Source of the DNA: an uncultured Candidatus Saccharibacteria bacterium
GTDB taxonomy: Bacteria; Patescibacteriota; Saccharimonadia; Saccharimonadales; Saccharimonadaceae
Length of the DNA stretch: 37,766 bases
Direction of reading: 5' to 3'
NCBI GenBank assembly: GCA_947166895.1
Contig: CAMVFY010000006.1
Location: forward strand, 1 to 37,766
Of the stretch, positions 6,884 through 15,777 are shown one piece after another. The notes beneath the pieces were generated by a model. It had not been told where the DNA came from. It saw only the letters and a list, made by a program, of their open reading frames with translations, and did no database searches. Position numbers and translations under genes: made by a program. Every line of letters begins with the position of its first letter. Within the stretch, counting starts at the first letter, position 1.

Positions 6884-7625
6884 GGACCTCCTTCGAGATG
6901 TAATTATCGTTTAATAAGCCGGTTTGATTTTGGTTGGCGTCGCGGATGGCGTTGGAAACAAAAGCGGTGATGACTGCGGCAAGAGCTACGATGATGAGAC
7001 CGATGAGTGAGTACATGATCATATCTTTGGCTTTTTTGGTTTTGCCCGGATCGCCGGAGGATGTCATATAGGTGATACCGCCGTAGACGAGGAAGATGGC
7101 TGAGACGATGCCAGCGATGGCGGTGAACCAATTGATAAGGTTTTGGACGAGGTTGCTTGGATCGATACAACCGGAACCGGTGATAGAGTCACAGTTGGCG
7201 AGATTGCCATTTTGGACAAGGAGAATGCGAATGGTGCCCATGATGAGATTTGCCGACATGACAATGGCGAGGCCGATGAAAGCTTGGAAAAGAGTCTTTT
7301 TGCCGGCGGCGACTTTGCCTGGATCACCACCGGAGAATGTATAGAGATAACCGCCATAAATGACATAGCCGAGGACTAGATAGGCAGCAACAACAGTGAT
7401 ATCGGTGGCGATGTTGGCGACTATTTGCCAGATGCCGGTTTTTAAGGAATTTTCATCGGAAATATTAACACCGCAATCCCAAGAAGTGAGACCGAGAAAA
7501 TTAGGGCATTCTTCGCCGTCGCGACCATCGAACGCGCGTGCGGCAAAGACGGGTGTAGAAATGCTCAGACAGAGAAAAGATATAATAGTTAGAGGAACGA
7601 AGATTTTTTTGAGTAAATTTTTCAT
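6864..7625 (-). CDS. Tandem double TrbC/VirB2-like pilin protein
   Basis: 253 residues. A signal peptide ends at PVFAA (about 29). A first pilin-like unit (about 60-140) has loop GGYLYTFSGGDPGKVAAGKK and a second (about 155-235) has GGITYMTSSGDPGKTKKAKD, giving four membrane helices. The first unit is more diverged, and single cysteines lie between the units. A fused dimer beside single-unit paralogues suggests a fixed 2:1 or cap subunit in the same membrane assembly. It is first in the two-gene minus-strand operon. Confidence 0.87.
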   Translation of the reverse strand: MKNLLKKIFVPLTIISFLCLSISTPVFAARAFDGRDGEECPNFLGLTSWDCGVNISDENSLKTGIWQIVANIATDITVVAAYLVLGYVIYGGYLYTFSGGDPGKVAAGKKTLFQAFIGLAIVMSANLIMGTIRILLVQNGNLANCDSITGSGCIDPSNLVQNLINWFTAIAGIVSAIFLVYGGITYMTSSGDPGKTKKAKDMIMYSLIGLIIVALAAVITAFVSNAIRDANQNQTGLLNDNYISKEVHEIKIN

Positions 7626-7727
7626 GCTAAATCCGTTTATTTATCATAATGGTATCATAAAATGCGGAAAAATCCAACAACGAGGAAAACATAAGCTTGA
7701 CTGAGGCTAAAAATAGAGTATTTCTTA

Positions 7728-7756
7728 TTGACAAAAACGCTTATGTGTGCTATAAT
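7728..7756 (+). promoter_or_regulatory. Consensus promoter of the T4SS operon
   Basis: TTGACA (7728-7733), 17 bases, then TATAAT (7751-7756), with start near 7763. This matches the sigma-70 consensus exactly. The ORF-track start for the next gene (TTG 7728) is this -35 box. Confidence 0.9.
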
Positions 7757-7790
7757 ACAGTCACGCCTTAAAAGGGAGGCGATTTTCATT

Positions 7791-10700
7791 ATGGTTATCA
7801 AAAAAAGATTAAAATCCGGACTGGTAAAGTTTGTTTTTGGTGTTTTTTTGGTAATGATGGGGCTAATTGGCGGCGTTACTGGTGTGGTCGGTGGCAACAT
7901 GCCTGTATATGCCGAACCAGTTCCGCAAGCTACTACGGACGATGTGACTCAGCCGACACCTGCAACTAACGAGGATGACCAGGCGAGTAACCAGACGAGC
8001 CAAAATGCAGCGCATGGCGATAGCTGTCAGAGTAGCCTTGGTGCGATTGGTTGGCTTGTTTGTCCTACGACTGGTAAGATTGCTGAAGCGGTGGACTGGC
8101 TATATGACAAGATTGAAAATATTTTGGTGATTAATCCGGTGCCGGCGGAGGATGGTTCACCGATTTTTGAGATTTGGAAATATTGTCGTGGAATTACGAA
8201 TATAGTATTTATTATATTCCTTCTTGTGGTGATTTATTCACAAATTACTGGGCTTGGAATATCGAATTACGGGATTAAGAAAACGTTACCGAAGCTAATT
8301 GTTGCGGCGGTGATGGTAAACCTATCTTTCTTGATTTGTTCGCTGGCGGTAGATTTGTCAAATGTGATTGGTAATGGAGTTCGAGGCGTGTTTACTTCGA
8401 TTGCGGAGTCGGCGGTAGCGGGGGGTGCATCGGGGTTCGCGGCGGGTGGTGATTTGACGCGCGAAATGAAGATGTCGTATGCGGGGATGTACGGCTCGCT
8501 GGCTGGTGGTGCGGCGCTTGCAGTGGGAGCGGGGGCAATTGCGATTGAATCTGGTGCGATCTGGATGCTTATCCCGACGGTGCTGGGTGCGATTGTGGCT
8601 GTGGCGACAGGGTTAATTACTATTGCTTTGCGACAGGCGGTGGTAGCATTACTTATTATGGTATCGCCACTTGCGATGGTGGCAAATATTTTGCCGAACA
8701 CGGAACAGTGGTTTAAGAAGTGGAAAGATTTGCTTTATAAGATGTTGATATTTTATCCAATGTTCTCGCTGTTATTTGGAGCATCGCAGTTGGCTGGATT
8801 TGCGATTATCGCCAGCGCTAAGGATGGCTTTGGGCTAATGCTGGGGATGGCGGTGCAAATTTTCCCGTTGTTTTTCTCGTGGAAATTAATGCAGATGTCG
8901 GGAACGTTCCTTGGGAATATCAATGCAAGATTGCGTGGACTTACGGCGGCACCGTTGGCGACGAACCGGTCGTGGGCGGAGTCGAGGCGGCAATTATCTA
9001 AACAGCGACATTTGGCGTCTGGACAGGCGTATACTCCGTCTTTGAGGTTGATGCAATTTATGTCAAATCGGAGAATTGCACGAGAGGCCGAGCTTGGTGA
9101 GGTTTCTGCTGAAGTAAAGAATAGAGGTTTGGCATATCACGCAAGCTCTCATTACCGTAAAGATGGTACGGTTGCGCGGAAGGGCGAAAGGGCCTACGCA
9201 GGACAGGCTAGGAATATGGAATACCAAAGAGCTATTGCACGGCACAGTAATAATATGAACAAAGGCCTTGGCGAGTTGGCAAGGGGATCTAGCCAGAAAG
9301 CCCGACTTGATGCTCTTGACACAAAGAACGTTAATGCGTCGGATTATTTGAAGGTAGAGCAAGCTCGAGGCGAAAAGATTGAGTATGACAATGCGGCTAG
9401 CTTCTATAAGAGAATGGAAGACGCGATGAATGTTCATATGGACGCAATTAATGGATTTGAATATCAAAGAAACAAAGACGGAAAGCTTGTTCTAGATGAA
9501 AATGGCAATAAAATATTGGTACCGAAGTCTACATATAAATTTCACTTTGATCCTAATAATCTCGCTAAGACTGCGGAAATGGCGCGCTATAATGCGATGA
9601 AACAAATCATGGATGGGAGCGAGGCTGACGTTCAGTTTGCGGCAGCGACGGCGGCGCAGGCCTTTGATACCCAAAAGAAGATTGTTGAGACGAAGATGCA
9701 GAAGTACTTTGAACTGGCTCCTCCAACTCAAGACGTGGTTTATAGATTGACTGAGCTGACGAACAGTGCTAGTGCAATAAAAGAGATTGATTCCATTTTG
9801 CCTGGGCTTAGGATTTTGAATCAGCGTGGCGATACGGACTTATTAAGGCAACAAATGAAAAATATTTTGGACCAGGGGCTTGATCTTGGGACCCATGCTT
9901 CGCAAGCACTTGCCAGTTTCTTGATGTTCGAAGTAAAGGATAGTGATCCGTGGCTTCGACGGTTTGGTAAATACATTAACCTTGAGACTGCTAACGTTTT
10001 TAACGAGAATAAACGTCAAGAGATGAAGGTTACTTATGATGAGTATATTAAAGGCTATCACAAAGAGCCAAACGGTAAATTAATGTATGCAAAGAGGCCG
10101 ATGTCGGTACTTATGGAAGGTACGTCACTTGATGGAGTTGAAAGAACAGCATATTCGAACTTTGATGATAGCCTAAAGGAAGTGTATAGCTATATTGGTG
10201 AGGATAAAGAGAAGCATTTGGATGTAGCGGAATATTTGAAAAAAAGAGAGGAAATACAGAATGCGATTGGTCCACAGTTTATTTCAGCAAGTTTGAAGTA
10301 TTTGTCGGGTAGCGAGCAACTTAAAAATGCTGTTAGCTTTTTGACCGGTTATTCTTATTCCCAGGTAAAGAATGATGATGGAAGTAATGTGCTTGATAAA
10401 AATGGTGATGTTGTATATGAGTGGAAGGCGCGATGGGAAAAAGAAGGAGATACTCTGTATGGTAGTGATGTCGCTGAGGAATATTTCCGTAGAAAGACGA
10501 TTGAGTATTTGAAAAATCAGACCCCGTCGCAGATTCTTGGACTCCGTTCGGATTATTATAGTTCGTTAGCGAATCATCTTGTAGAAGAATATGAAAATAC
10601 AGATATGAAAGATTGGACTCCAGAAGCGATTGCAGAGCGAGAGAGTTTAATGAGGGAGCGTGCGGAAATCCAGACGCGGTATGGCGATTTACCAGCAGAT

Positions 10701-11246
10701 AAAGCCCAAGAGATGCGTAAGGCGGATATGGCGGAGCTTAGAAAGAAAATGGCGGGAGCTCAATTTAGACAAGTGCTTGATTCGAAGGGGAAGTTGAACC
10801 AGATTTATAGAACGCGACGTTCTGGTGCGGCAAACAATGCGAAAGACTGGGTGCGAGATTGGCTCAATCTTGATGACGAGGCGTCGATTAACTTTAAGTT
10901 AAATGTAGATCGAGATAGGATGAATAAGCATCTTGATGAATTGAAGAAAAAAGTGATGGTGGAGAACGAAGCTGACCTAGATGGGCAAGTTCAGGGAAAC
11001 GGGATTTACACTGAGCATGATACAGTGAGGTTTACCACTGGGATAGAGGATATTTGGGATGATCTTAAAACTGATGATGATAGTGCGTTTTATGAGCAAT
11101 CACTAAGTTATCTAGAAGAAAATTTAGGCAAAGATAGTTATATCGTTGCGGAATATAAGAGATATCGTAAAGACGATCCATATGCAGATGGGTATACTTT
11201 GAAAGAGTTTCTGCTTAGCTTATTGAGTGATATAGATAATTATTAG
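7791..11246 (+). CDS. VirB6/TrbL-like giant membrane protein
   Basis: 1151 residues from ATG 7791, which has GGGAGG 11 bases upstream. A signal or anchor helix (about 10-40) and a Thr/Gln/Asp-rich exported linker precede a block of membrane helices at about 137-380. That block includes a Gly/Ala-rich pair and the conserved LLIMVSPLAMVANILP stretch of VirB6/TrbL channel proteins. After residue 400 come about 750 mostly charged, helical soluble residues with no recognised domain. VirB6 proteins form the inner-membrane channel of T4SSs. The large tail is typical of 'extended' VirB6 proteins, but its function here is unknown. Confidence 0.85.
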   Translation: MVIKKRLKSGLVKFVFGVFLVMMGLIGGVTGVVGGNMPVYAEPVPQATTDDVTQPTPATNEDDQASNQTSQNAAHGDSCQSSLGAIGWLVCPTTGKIAEAVDWLYDKIENILVINPVPAEDGSPIFEIWKYCRGITNIVFIIFLLVVIYSQITGLGISNYGIKKTLPKLIVAAVMVNLSFLICSLAVDLSNVIGNGVRGVFTSIAESAVAGGASGFAAGGDLTREMKMSYAGMYGSLAGGAALAVGAGAIAIESGAIWMLIPTVLGAIVAVATGLITIALRQAVVALLIMVSPLAMVANILPNTEQWFKKWKDLLYKMLIFYPMFSLLFGASQLAGFAIIASAKDGFGLMLGMAVQIFPLFFSWKLMQMSGTFLGNINARLRGLTAAPLATNRSWAESRRQLSKQRHLASGQAYTPSLRLMQFMSNRRIAREAELGEVSAEVKNRGLAYHASSHYRKDGTVARKGERAYAGQARNMEYQRAIARHSNNMNKGLGELARGSSQKARLDALDTKNVNASDYLKVEQARGEKIEYDNAASFYKRMEDAMNVHMDAINGFEYQRNKDGKLVLDENGNKILVPKSTYKFHFDPNNLAKTAEMARYNAMKQIMDGSEADVQFAAATAAQAFDTQKKIVETKMQKYFELAPPTQDVVYRLTELTNSASAIKEIDSILPGLRILNQRGDTDLLRQQMKNILDQGLDLGTHASQALASFLMFEVKDSDPWLRRFGKYINLETANVFNENKRQEMKVTYDEYIKGYHKEPNGKLMYAKRPMSVLMEGTSLDGVERTAYSNFDDSLKEVYSYIGEDKEKHLDVAEYLKKREEIQNAIGPQFISASLKYLSGSEQLKNAVSFLTGYSYSQVKNDDGSNVLDKNGDVVYEWKARWEKEGDTLYGSDVAEEYFRRKTIEYLKNQTPSQILGLRSDYYSSLANHLVEEYENTDMKDWTPEAIAERESLMRERAEIQTRYGDLPADKAQEMRKADMAELRKKMAGAQFRQVLDSKGKLNQIYRTRRSGAANNAKDWVRDWLNLDDEASINFKLNVDRDRMNKHLDELKKKVMVENEADLDGQVQGNGIYTEHDTVRFTTGIEDIWDDLKTDDDSAFYEQSLSYLEENLGKDSYIVAEYKRYRKDDPYADGYTLKEFLLSLLSDIDNY

Positions 11247-11269
11247 AGTGCGCTGGCCAGTTAGTTATA

Positions 11270-11298
11270 TTGACAAAATGAGGAAAATTTGATATAAT
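11270..11298 (+). promoter_or_regulatory. Consensus promoter of the 11354 gene
   Basis: TTGACA (11270-11275), 17 bases, TATAAT (11293-11298), with start near 11305 and a 5' leader of about 50 bases. The preceding gene ends only 24 bases before the -35, so this starts a separate transcript. Confidence 0.88.
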
Positions 11299-11310
11299 AG
11301 TAGTGTAGGA

Positions 11311-11334
11311 AGTTTTTTGGTGGTTTAAAAAACT
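11311..11334 (+). other. Hairpin in the 5' leader of the 11354 gene
   Basis: AGTTTTTT pairs with AAAAAACT (8 bp) around GGTGGTTT. It sits between the transcription start and the ribosome site and could modulate translation; it is AT-only and weak. Confidence 0.4.
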
Positions 11335-11353
11335 AGGACTTTTACAGAAAGAG

Positions 11354-12046
11354 GTGATTAAGATTAAGTATAAGAATGCGTACGAGAATTGTAAAAGATT
11401 GGTATCTTGTGGTGTGGGCGACAGAAGCCCTGGGTTTTCTGAGTACGAGGTATATGCGGATTCGTTTGGATGCGATTTAAAAGTGTATCGCAATGTGATA
11501 ACGTATTTTGGCACTGGTAAAATGATAGAATCCATAAAAGTTTATCTTGGAGGAAGAGAGGTTTATCGCTTTAATGAAGATGAACCGAGCTGGGAATTCA
11601 TTGTGAGAGGGTATTGGGAAAAATTAGTTGTAGAGCTTTGGCGTTATGAGTCTGCAATTTACTTTGAAGAATCTTATAGTGTGAATGGGGCGCTGGTTGA
11701 ATTATGTAAAAGAGAATCGATGAGAAACCGCAAAATGTTTGACAAGTATCGCGAGCTTTGCGTGCCCTTTGCTAGGAAGAATGGAGCTAAACTAGAATCA
11801 GAAGTCTCGTGTTCGTACCGATTTAGAAGACGAGTTGAGGGCCATGATCTAGAAATAGACTTAAGGGAGATGCCGCCTAAAGAGAAAATCGATTACGATG
11901 ATCGTATTGAGGTGTATTTTGATAAGAAGATTGTGTTTAAGTTCCATTATAATTGTAGTAACATTGGAGGTATTTTCGACGAGAAGGGCATGTACACTCC
12001 TGGCGAATGGGAGCAAATCGTCGAGAGGCTTATTAAAAATTCTTAA
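11354..12046 (+). CDS. Hypothetical soluble protein between virB6-like and prgI
   Basis: 230 residues, no signal or membrane helix, rich in Arg, Glu, Tyr and Cys. Repeated beta-strand patterns such as EVYADSFGCDLKVYRN recur in a second half (IEVYFDKKIVFKF), perhaps two related units. Not recognised. It has its own promoter and terminator. The start is uncertain: GTG 11354 is itself part of the Shine-Dalgarno-like AAAGAGGTGATT. A start six bases later would need a rare ATT codon at 11363, and no ATG is in frame there. Confidence 0.65.
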   Translation: MIKIKYKNAYENCKRLVSCGVGDRSPGFSEYEVYADSFGCDLKVYRNVITYFGTGKMIESIKVYLGGREVYRFNEDEPSWEFIVRGYWEKLVVELWRYESAIYFEESYSVNGALVELCKRESMRNRKMFDKYRELCVPFARKNGAKLESEVSCSYRFRRRVEGHDLEIDLREMPPKEKIDYDDRIEVYFDKKIVFKFHYNCSNIGGIFDEKGMYTPGEWEQIVERLIKNS

Positions 12047-12063
12047 ACACCACCAAACTTTCT

Positions 12064-12095
12064 AAAACCGTCAGATTGGGTTCTGGCGGTTTTTT
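12064..12095 (+). terminator. Rho-independent terminator
   Basis: AAAACCGTCAGA pairs with TCTGGCGGTTTT with one G-T pair, followed by a T-run. It lies 18 bases after the 11354 gene. Confidence 0.9.
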
Positions 12096-12134
12096 ATTGT
12101 GGTTGTGTTTTGAGAAGTGCGGATTTTAGTATGT

Positions 12135-12140
12135 TATAAT
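12135..12140 (+). promoter_or_regulatory. -10 box giving a leaderless prgI mRNA
   Basis: TATAAT, six bases (AGGATT), ATG. This is the same spacing and nearly the same bases as at 4298. Confidence 0.6.
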
Positions 12141-12146
12141 AGGATT

Positions 12147-13013
12147 ATGGCGCAATATAAGGTGCCTCAAGATGTTGAGGCGGACGATAAATTACTCGGG
12201 CCGTTTAGTTTTCGGCAGTTTGTTTATCTTTTGATTGCGGCAGGACTCATTGCTTTGGCGGTGGGCTTGTTTCAGCTTTTTCCGTTACTTGCGATTATCC
12301 CTTTGCCGCCGGTTTTGCTTTTTCTTGCGTTAGCTTTGCCGATCAAAAAAGACCAGCCGATGGAAACATATTTGGCGGCTTTAGTATCATTTTATTTGAA
12401 ACCAAGGAAAAGAATATGGATGTCTGGGCAGAGAGAATCAACGATCACAATTACCGCTCCGAAGATAGTCGAGGATAATCGGACCAGAAATATTACAGGT
12501 GAGGAGGCTACGCACAGGTTGTCGTTTCTTGCAAACATTGTGGATACAGAAGGATATGCGATCAAAGGCGCAGCTTCTAACCCAATGCGCGAAGATTTGA
12601 TTGCTGAGGCTAATGCTACGACTGATATGTTTGAGACGAGTCATTTTAGTAATTTAGAAAATACGATTGCTCGCGATGAAAGTGAACGGCACGCAGAAGT
12701 GCTACGTGAAATGCGAGAAGCGATTGCAAAGAGCGAAAGTATGGGGTTCGGTGGGGGATTCGATCAATCTGCCACCAATAAACAAAGCCAGCCAGGAACG
12801 AATCCTTCAGTAGTGGTGCAGCCTGGGTTATCACCAGTGGAAAAACCAGTGGAAAAACCAGTGGAAAAATCCGAAGAAGTTGAATCTCAGCAGACGAAAC
12901 ATAGTATAATGGAATTAGCAAATAATCCTGATTTTTCGGTTGCGACGATTGCGAAGGAAGCTAATCGAATAAAAGAAAGGGACGAGGGCGAAGTTTTTAT
13001 TTCGTTACATTAG
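12147..13013 (+). CDS. PrgI family T4SS membrane protein
   Basis: 288 residues from ATG 12147. The N-terminus (YKVPQDVEADDKLLGPFSFRQF) followed by two close membrane helices (about 25-43 and 46-65) and a YLKPRKRIW basic motif is the PrgI signature. PrgI proteins sit just before VirB4 in Gram-positive and CPR T4SS clusters. The remaining 190 residues are cytosolic and polar, with a VEKP triple repeat. The ORF-track start at 12117 lies upstream of the -10 box and can be excluded if that promoter is used. Confidence 0.9.
   Translation: MAQYKVPQDVEADDKLLGPFSFRQFVYLLIAAGLIALAVGLFQLFPLLAIIPLPPVLLFLALALPIKKDQPMETYLAALVSFYLKPRKRIWMSGQRESTITITAPKIVEDNRTRNITGEEATHRLSFLANIVDTEGYAIKGAASNPMREDLIAEANATTDMFETSHFSNLENTIARDESERHAEVLREMREAIAKSESMGFGGGFDQSATNKQSQPGTNPSVVVQPGLSPVEKPVEKPVEKSEEVESQQTKHSIMELANNPDFSVATIAKEANRIKERDEGEVFISLH
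12834..12869 (+). repeat. Three tandem 12-bp units inside prgI
   Basis: CCAGTGGAAAAA occurs three times without a gap, encoding PVEK repeats. The units are identical, so copy number may change in frame. Confidence 0.9.
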
Positions 13014-13017
13014 ATAA

Positions 13018-13938
13018 ATGAATCCACAACAAAACAGTCAACCACAAATGATTTTACCTAACCAACCAGTTCAGCAGCCTGGTGTTCAGCCTGCGATGCA
13101 ACCGGCGATGCAACAGCAAATGCAACAAATGCCGATGCAACAATTTGCGCAGGCGCAACAGCAGAATGTGAATGCGGCGGGGCTTGGTTCGGCGGCAATG
13201 GTGGCTAATCAGGCTGCACCAGTTTCACCTAATAAGGAGTCGCCACTTTCGACACAGTCAACGCTTCTTATATCCGAACTTCGTGACAACGTGGTAATTA
13301 TGAAGGACGGCTCGTTTAGAGCGGTGGTGGCATGTAAATCAATCAACTTTGACCTTATGAGCGATATGGAACGGGAGGGGGTGGAATATTCGTATCAAAA
13401 TTTCTTGAACTCACTAAAATTTACTACGCAGATTTTGGTGCGTAGTCAGAGGGTGGACATTGGACCATATATTGAGAGATTAAGCGAGATCCGACGAAAT
13501 AACGATAACATGTTGCTGGGTGTCTTGATGGATGATTATATTAATTTTATCGATATTCTATCGCAAGAAGCGAACATTATGGATAAGTCGTTTTTCATTG
13601 TAATACCGTATTATAGCTCGGCGGATGCAGAGAAGGTGCTTCAACAGACTAAAAACTTTTTCAAGTCTTTTTCGAAATCGAAAGCACCAGAAATAACAAA
13701 AATCGATCGGGCGACCTACGAGAAGGCACTGTCGGAGTTGACTAATCGGGTGGACACCGTGATGTCGGGGCTTTTCCAAATCGGAATTCATTCGGTGCGA
13801 CTAAACACGAAAGAGCTTGCACAACTTTACTACAATTTCAATAATCCGGATACGGCCGTGCGACAACCTTTGGTTGATTTTTCGAAGGTTGCAACGATGT
13901 ATGTGAAAAAAGGTGAACGCCCGAAGGAGGAGAGGTAA
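13018..13938 (+). CDS. TraC/VirB4 N-terminal-like protein
   Basis: 306 residues, four bases after prgI. A Gln/Pro/Met-rich disordered N-terminus (about 1-60) is followed by a mixed alpha/beta domain with RDNVVIMKDGSFRAVV and SYQNFLNSL, as in the N-terminal part of TraC/VirB4. No Walker motifs are present; these are in the next gene. The VirB4 ATPase therefore appears split in two, as in other CPR clusters. It should bind the inner-membrane complex and the ATPase. The stop overlaps the next start. Confidence 0.8.
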   Translation: MNPQQNSQPQMILPNQPVQQPGVQPAMQPAMQQQMQQMPMQQFAQAQQQNVNAAGLGSAAMVANQAAPVSPNKESPLSTQSTLLISELRDNVVIMKDGSFRAVVACKSINFDLMSDMEREGVEYSYQNFLNSLKFTTQILVRSQRVDIGPYIERLSEIRRNNDNMLLGVLMDDYINFIDILSQEANIMDKSFFIVIPYYSSADAEKVLQQTKNFFKSFSKSKAPEITKIDRATYEKALSELTNRVDTVMSGLFQIGIHSVRLNTKELAQLYYNFNNPDTAVRQPLVDFSKVATMYVKKGERPKEER

Positions 13939-15758
13939 TGGCTAGGAAGAAAAAACAATTGACTGCGGCGGAAATGGCAGCACAAGCCGAAGCGCTTGAG
14001 ATGGCAGAGGTTCAAAGAGCATTTGAACAAGGAACTAATACTTTAAGAGATTTGATTTCACCGTCTGCAATTGAGATACATTCGGATTATTTTAGATTGG
14101 GGAATAAGTATGGACGTACATTATACATATATGGTTATCCACGTACGCTTTATACAGGGTGGCTTTCGCCGATTATCAATATTGACGAAGTGATTGACGT
14201 ATCGATGTATGTTTATCCGGTTGAGTCGGCAGTGGTGATGAAAAACTTGAGGACAAAAGTAACACAGCTTGAAGCATCACTGAACTTGAATGCGGAAAAG
14301 GGAAAGGTACGTGATCCAGAGCTTGAAGCGGCAATTTCGGATGCTGAGGAATTACGGGACCAGTTGCAAGTAGGGGCGGAAAGATTTTTCCGTTTTGGGC
14401 TTTATGTGACAATTTGGGCGGACTCACTTGATGAAATGAAGTTTGTGCAACAAAAGATCGAAACGATTTTTGGCCAACAGATGGTGTTTTCGAAAGTGGC
14501 AAGTTCTCAGCAGGAACAAGGGATGAATTCTGTGATGCCGCAATGTACGGATCAATTGCAGATTCGCCGAAACATGAATACCGGTGCGATTTCAACTTCT
14601 TTCCCATTTACGTCAGCTGATTTGACGCAAGATAAAGGGATTCTGTATGGTATTAACATGCATAACAATGGCCTGGTGATTTTTGATCGGTTTAGTCTTG
14701 AGAACGCTAATATGGTGGTGTTTGCGAAGTCTGGTGCAGGTAAATCGTTTACGGTAAAGCTCGAAGCTCTTAGGTCGATGATGGTGGGAGCGGAAATACT
14801 GATTATCGACCCGGAAAATGAATACCAAAAACTTTGTGATGCAGTGGGTGGATCGTATATTCGTTTATCTTTAAACTCGGATGTACGGATTAACCCGTTT
14901 GACCTTCCTAAAGTGGTGGATGCAGAGGATGCTGGCGATGCCTTGCGTGCCAATTTGGTGACTTTGCATGGGTTATTTAGATTAATGCTTGGTGGTAATC
15001 AAGTGGCAGCAAATGGCCAGGTAATGCCTGCGCTAACCGCTAATGAAGAGGCTGACCTTGATCAGGCGCTAATTGATACCTATGCGAGAGCGGGGATTAC
15101 GTCGGATCCTTTGACGCATCAGTCGACACCCCCAACGATTGCAAATTTGTATGATACTTTGCTTCATATGGAAGGAACGGGCCCACAACTAGCGCAGAGA
15201 CTTCGTAAGTATACGACCGGGACTTTTGCGGGGATTTTCTCGCAGCAGTCGAATGTGGATATAAATAACCAAATGGTGGTATTTAATATCCGAGACCTTG
15301 AGGATGAACTGCGCCCCGTGGCAATGTATATTGTGCTTTCGCATATTTGGAATATCGTAAGGGCTGAGCAAAAGAAACGCTTGTTGATTGTGGATGAGGC
15401 TTGGCAATTGATGAAGTATGAGGATTCAGCGAATTTCTTATTCTCACTTGCAAAGAGGGCGCGTAAGTATTATTTAGGGCTTACGACGATTACACAGGAT
15501 GTGGAAGATTTTATGGGTTCCAAGATGGGGCGCGCGATTGTGGCTAATTCTTCAATGCAGTTACTTTTGAAACAATCTGCTTCGGCGGTGGACGTACTAT
15601 CAGACGTGTTTAAATTGACGGAAGAAGAAAAAAGACGGCTATCGAACTTTCCAGTGGGGCAGGGTTTGTTCTTTGCGGGGCCAAATCATGTACATATTCA
15701 GGTGATTGCTTCGGAAACTGAGGAGAGCCTAATTACGACTAACCCTAATGCGAAATAA
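13938..15758 (+). CDS. virB4: VirB4-family T4SS ATPase
   Basis: 606 residues. Walker A AKSGAGKSF is near residue 267 and Walker B RLLIVDEAW near 485, followed by a KRARKYYLG arginine block and a TQDVEDF motif typical of VirB4/TraC. It powers assembly and substrate transfer at the inner membrane. GGAGGAGAGG precedes the ATG, which overlaps the previous stop by one base. No VirD4/TraG coupling ATPase is found in the window. The N-terminal 150 residues contain a long charged helix. Confidence 0.93.
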   Translation: MARKKKQLTAAEMAAQAEALEMAEVQRAFEQGTNTLRDLISPSAIEIHSDYFRLGNKYGRTLYIYGYPRTLYTGWLSPIINIDEVIDVSMYVYPVESAVVMKNLRTKVTQLEASLNLNAEKGKVRDPELEAAISDAEELRDQLQVGAERFFRFGLYVTIWADSLDEMKFVQQKIETIFGQQMVFSKVASSQQEQGMNSVMPQCTDQLQIRRNMNTGAISTSFPFTSADLTQDKGILYGINMHNNGLVIFDRFSLENANMVVFAKSGAGKSFTVKLEALRSMMVGAEILIIDPENEYQKLCDAVGGSYIRLSLNSDVRINPFDLPKVVDAEDAGDALRANLVTLHGLFRLMLGGNQVAANGQVMPALTANEEADLDQALIDTYARAGITSDPLTHQSTPPTIANLYDTLLHMEGTGPQLAQRLRKYTTGTFAGIFSQQSNVDINNQMVVFNIRDLEDELRPVAMYIVLSHIWNIVRAEQKKRLLIVDEAWQLMKYEDSANFLFSLAKRARKYYLGLTTITQDVEDFMGSKMGRAIVANSSMQLLLKQSASAVDVLSDVFKLTEEEKRRLSNFPVGQGLFFAGPNHVHIQVIASETEESLITTNPNAK

Positions 15759-15764
15759 ATATGC

Positions 15765-15770
15765 TATAAT
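15765..15770 (+). promoter_or_regulatory. Extended -10 box (TGCTATAAT)
   Basis: TGCTATAAT ends seven bases before ATG 15778, again predicting a leaderless or near-leaderless start. No Shine-Dalgarno lies between. Confidence 0.6.
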
Positions 15771-15777
15771 GTAAAGT

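Noticed and set aside
8267-8701. Minus-strand Ala-rich ORF inside virB6
   Set aside because: It is a composition shadow of the VirB6 membrane block.
14176-14953. Two minus-strand ORFs inside virB4
   Set aside because: They oppose a gene with complete VirB4 motifs and have no start signals.
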